DNA from: Cafeteria roenbergensis
Taxonomy: Eukaryota; Sar; Bigyra; Bicosoecida; Cafeteriaceae
NCBI GenBank assembly: GCA_008330645.1
Contig: VLTN01000026.1
Span: 62,001-126,000, forward strand
DNA: 64,000 nucleotides
Direction of reading: 5' to 3'
Shown here: piece after piece, positions 61,417-64,000 of the stretch
Layout of the letters: every line of letters begins with the position of its first letter
Position numbering within the stretch: the first letter of the stretch is position 1
Position numbers and translations under genes: made by a program
Notes under the pieces: generated by a model
What the model saw: the letters and a program-made list of their open reading frames with translations, nothing else
What the model was told of the DNA's origin: nothing
Database searches by the model: none

Positions 61417-64000
61417 TCACTCTGCTGGACCGCCCATGCCGGACGCTGCGGGGCCAGCGGCCCCCAAGGCACTCGCCTCGAACGACGGCACGCTCCCAGC
61501 AGCGCTTGTGGAAGCTCCCCTCGGCCCGGATCCCATTCTGGTGTTGAACCCGCCACCCACGAAGCGAGGCGCGGCTGCCTGCGCCTGCTTGACCTGCGTT
61601 GCGGCCAGGCGCGCACCGGTCTCGGAAGCCACCGCAGCCGACGACCCGGCCGGGGCCGTGCCGCCGAGCCCGGCTTCGCTGCCGGCCGCCGCGGAGGCTG
61701 CCGCCCGCTGCCCGGCAAGCGCTTGCCTGCGCCGCGTCTCGTAAAACCGCTTGCGAGCGTCGGTGAGGTCGTGCTCCAGGCGAGTGACCTCAAAGCGGTA
61801 CTCCTCGACCTGCGCTTGCGACATGTTGAGCTCCGACGCCATGGCACGCATCTGGCGCGTCCGCTCCCGCAGCGCCTTCTGGAAGGCCGCCAGCCGCTGC
61901 GCCATCTCCGGCCCCGGCTGGCGTGCCAGCAGCTCCTTGAGCTCCGCGTAGAGGCGCTCCTTCTCCTGGATCGCCACCTCCTTCTCCACCGCCTCCTGCG
62001 TCTTGGAGATGAGGCGGCGCTGCAGCGTCTGCACCTTTTGCACCAGCTCGTAGGTGGACGGGTCGGACCCTTCGAGGCGGCGCCAGCGGTGGACGTTCAT
62101 CGGGTTCTCCAGCTCCTCTGCGAGCGCCTTGGTCTTGGTTCTCTCGGCCATGAGCTCGCGCTGCAGCTGCACGATCTGGCGCTGCAGGCTCTCGACGCGG
62201 CCCGCCGCGGTGTTCGCCGTGACCAGCTGCCTGCGGAGGTCCCCCACCTTGAGCTTGAGGACGCGCATGTCCTCCAGCCGCTCGCTGTACTGCGCCGCGC
62301 CCTTCTTCAGCGTGGACTCCATGATGTCAATCTTCTCGTGAAGCAGAGCCACTTCGTCGTTGCGACGGATGAGCTGCATGCCGACCATGTCGCGCTCGTT
62401 GACCAGCTTGCCGGCCGTCCGGCGCTGCTCCGCGGCCTCGGCGTCCATCCGCTTCACCGCGGCGTTGAGCTCCGCCACAACGGCCCGCAGCTGCTGCACC
62501 TCCCGCTGGGCCTTGACGAGGGCCCCGCGCAGCTCGTCGGCCTCGCGCGCCTTGTCCTCGAGCTTCTTGCTCGACGTCTTGGAGTCGAAGCGGACCGCGA
62601 CCAGCGTGCGATCCTTGGCCGCATTGTCCAGCTCCAGCTGCTCCGCCTGCCGCGTTTTGGTCCTGATTTTGCGCCGCAGCTCCGTGTTTTCGTCGCGGGA
62701 GGCGATGAGCTTCTTCGAGTAGCGGTTTCGCTCGTTGCGGACCTCGTCGTAGAGGGTCTTCTGTTGCCGGAGGCGCCCCTCGGCAGCCGCCTCGCGCTTC
62801 TCGGCCTCCTTCACCTGGGCCTCGCGCGCCTTGACCGTGTCCGCCGCCTCGCTGCGCGCGGCCTCCAGGTCCAGGATGCGCCGCTTGAGGGCGGAGACCA
62901 CCCTGTCGAGCGCGAAGAGTTTCTTGTTCAGGTCGGCGTTGACACGCGCGTACTTTTCAAGCTCCGACTCTGTGCGCTTCGCCGCCGCCTCCGTCTCCGC
63001 GGCCGCCTCCTCTGCCTCCATCTTCCGCGTGGCCTCGATGCGGACGCGCTCCGCCTCCTGCCGCACGGCGTGCTCCAGTCGCGAGACCTGGTTCTGGGCC
63101 TGCCCGAGCGCGCGCGTGCCAGTCTCTGCCTCCTTCTCCTTCTCGGTGAAGGCGGCCCTGACGGTCGCGGCCTCGGACTTGTGGTCCGCGATCTGCCGCC
63201 GGAGCGACGCCTCCACGGTCTCCGCTGCCGCCAGCTTGGCGAGCACGCGCCGCTTCTCGGCGTCCACCCGCGCGCTCTCCTGCTTGGCGCGCCGCGCCTC
63301 GTCGCGCTGCCTTGCGGTCTCGCGCTGCAGGTCGGCGATGCGCCGCTCCGCCTCCTCGGCCTTCTTCTTGTAGGCCAGCCTGTCCTTGGTGGCCAGCGTC
63401 ATCTGGTTCGCCGTGGTCTGGGCCAGGTCCTGCAGTCCCTCGATCTTGTCCTGCATGGCCTCCGCGTCCGTCACGGCGCGCTGGTACTCCCGCTCCAGCT
63501 CCGCGGCCTCGCGCTCGCGGCGGGAGAGGGTGTCCTTGACCTTATCCACCTCGGCGCGGAGGCGCGCCTGCCTGCCCGCCTCCCTGGCCTCCTCCTCCTC
63601 CCTGCTCTGCAGCTGGGCCCTGAGCTCGCTCACGAGCGCGCGCTGCTCCTTGAGCTTCTCCTTGCGTGCCTCGAGCCGGGAGAGCAGGTCGTCGGCCCGC
63701 TGCCGCTCGTACTTGGCTGCGTCTGCGGCCTCGTCGTAGCGCCGCTTGAACGCGTCCCGGGCCTCCATCACGTCTTCCAGCGTGTTGTCCTCCCCGAGCA
63801 GCCCCGTGTACCGCTTCACCACCCCGTTCAGCTGCTCAACGTCCGCCTGCAGGCGCTCCACGGTGGTCTGAGCCGCCTCCTCCTTGGCGTTTGCCGCCTC
63901 CACCATGGCGTACGCTCGCTCGACCTGCTTCCGCAGCGCCTCGATGTTGCTGTCGTCGTCTTCGGAGATGCGCAGCGCAGACGCCACCTTGGCCGCGTTG
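61417..64000 (-). CDS. CFAP58: Cilia- and flagella-associated protein 58 (partial at right edge)
   Basis: Open to the window edge; about 860 residues are visible and the N-terminus lies outside. Almost all is coiled coil. Signatures of CFAP58 (CCDC147) as I recall the human protein: NAAKVASALRISEDDDSNIE at the edge (human NSAKVATALKLSQDD), LYDEVRNERNRYSK, ERDMVGMQLIRRNDEVALL, and the most telling ELENPMNVHRWRRLEGSDPS followed by TYELVQKVQTLQRRLISKTQ and ARQPGPEMAQRL. CFAP58 is an axonemal protein needed for flagellar assembly and motility. The last 130 residues (Ala/Gly/Ser-rich) are not conserved. An apparent start at 63987 is a GTG and should be ignored. No intron in this part. Confidence 0.95.
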   Translation of the reverse strand, partial: NAAKVASALRISEDDDSNIEALRKQVERAYAMVEAANAKEEAAQTTVERLQADVEQLNGVVKRYTGLLGEDNTLEDVMEARDAFKRRYDEAADAAKYERQRADDLLSRLEARKEKLKEQRALVSELRAQLQSREEEEAREAGRQARLRAEVDKVKDTLSRREREAAELEREYQRAVTDAEAMQDKIEGLQDLAQTTANQMTLATKDRLAYKKKAEEAERRIADLQRETARQRDEARRAKQESARVDAEKRRVLAKLAAAETVEASLRRQIADHKSEAATVRAAFTEKEKEAETGTRALGQAQNQVSRLEHAVRQEAERVRIEATRKMEAEEAAAETEAAAKRTESELEKYARVNADLNKKLFALDRVVSALKRRILDLEAARSEAADTVKAREAQVKEAEKREAAAEGRLRQQKTLYDEVRNERNRYSKKLIASRDENTELRRKIRTKTRQAEQLELDNAAKDRTLVAVRFDSKTSSKKLEDKAREADELRGALVKAQREVQQLRAVVAELNAAVKRMDAEAAEQRRTAGKLVNERDMVGMQLIRRNDEVALLHEKIDIMESTLKKGAAQYSERLEDMRVLKLKVGDLRRQLVTANTAAGRVESLQRQIVQLQRELMAERTKTKALAEELENPMNVHRWRRLEGSDPSTYELVQKVQTLQRRLISKTQEAVEKEVAIQEKERLYAELKELLARQPGPEMAQRLAAFQKALRERTRQMRAMASELNMSQAQVEEYRFEVTRLEHDLTDARKRFYETRRRQALAGQRAAASAAAGSEAGLGGTAPAGSSAAVASETGARLAATQVKQAQAAAPRFVGGGFNTRMGSGPRGASTSAAGSVPSFEASALGAAGPAASGMGGPAE

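Noticed and set aside
1-64000. CRISPR array, prokaryotic operon, integrated virus or transposon
   Set aside because: The direct repeats are coding minisatellites without spacers. No reverse transcriptase, integrase, transposase, capsid or long terminal repeat was recognised, and the genes are eukaryotic with introns.

Overview
The window reads as nuclear DNA of a GC-rich, ciliated (flagellated) protist. Evidence for a eukaryote: GT-AG introns that restore conserved domains in at least five genes, a tRNA without an encoded CCA but with internal promoter boxes and a T-run terminator, and families such as a Wee1-type kinase, polycystin, NECAP, PPP4R2, CFAP58 and a four-domain cation channel. CFAP58, polycystin and p25-alpha/TPPP point to a cilium. 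A GC-rich heterotrophic flagellate, for example a bicosoecid stramenopile, would fit, but taxonomy is inference. No viral, virophage or transposon genes were seen.

Layout. 1-291: end of a kinesin motor domain (+). 709-1587: peroxisomal 2,4-dienoyl-CoA reductase (-). 1881-16406: giant secreted/membrane adhesin-like protein (-) with four and a third near-identical 1473-bp repeats. 16618-20541: Wee1-like kinase (-). 21179-21250: tRNA-Gln(UUG) (-). 21519-23556: spliced PH/coiled-coil gene (-), divergent from 23854-28508, a three-exon gene (+) whose two ends match the two halves of a p25-alpha/TPPP domain with about 1200 residues (SAM-like, WW) between them. 28828-41971: giant Pro/Ala/Gly/Lys-rich repeat protein (+) with about 110 copies of a 60-bp unit and a 36/48-bp array. 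42536-46466: polycystin-like channel (-). 47101-48084: Oac1/SLC25A35-like mitochondrial carrier (-). 48789-50501: RCC1-repeat protein (+). 50910-58097: four-domain voltage-gated channel (+). 58449-59811: four-exon PPP4R2-like gene (+). 60094-61167: NECAP (-). 61417-64000: CFAP58, running off the right edge (-).

The genes form no operon or obvious single pathway. Several plausibly meet in the cilium and its membrane (CFAP58, polycystin, p25-alpha protein, four-domain channel) or in cell-cycle and vesicle housekeeping. What stands out is large insertions and repeats in otherwise conserved proteins: a kinase domain split by about 465 residues, a split p25-alpha domain, a long insert between S2 and S3 of channel repeat I, and two giant tandem-repeat genes. 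Starts were set at ATG codons; several longest open frames begin at TTG or GTG and were shortened.
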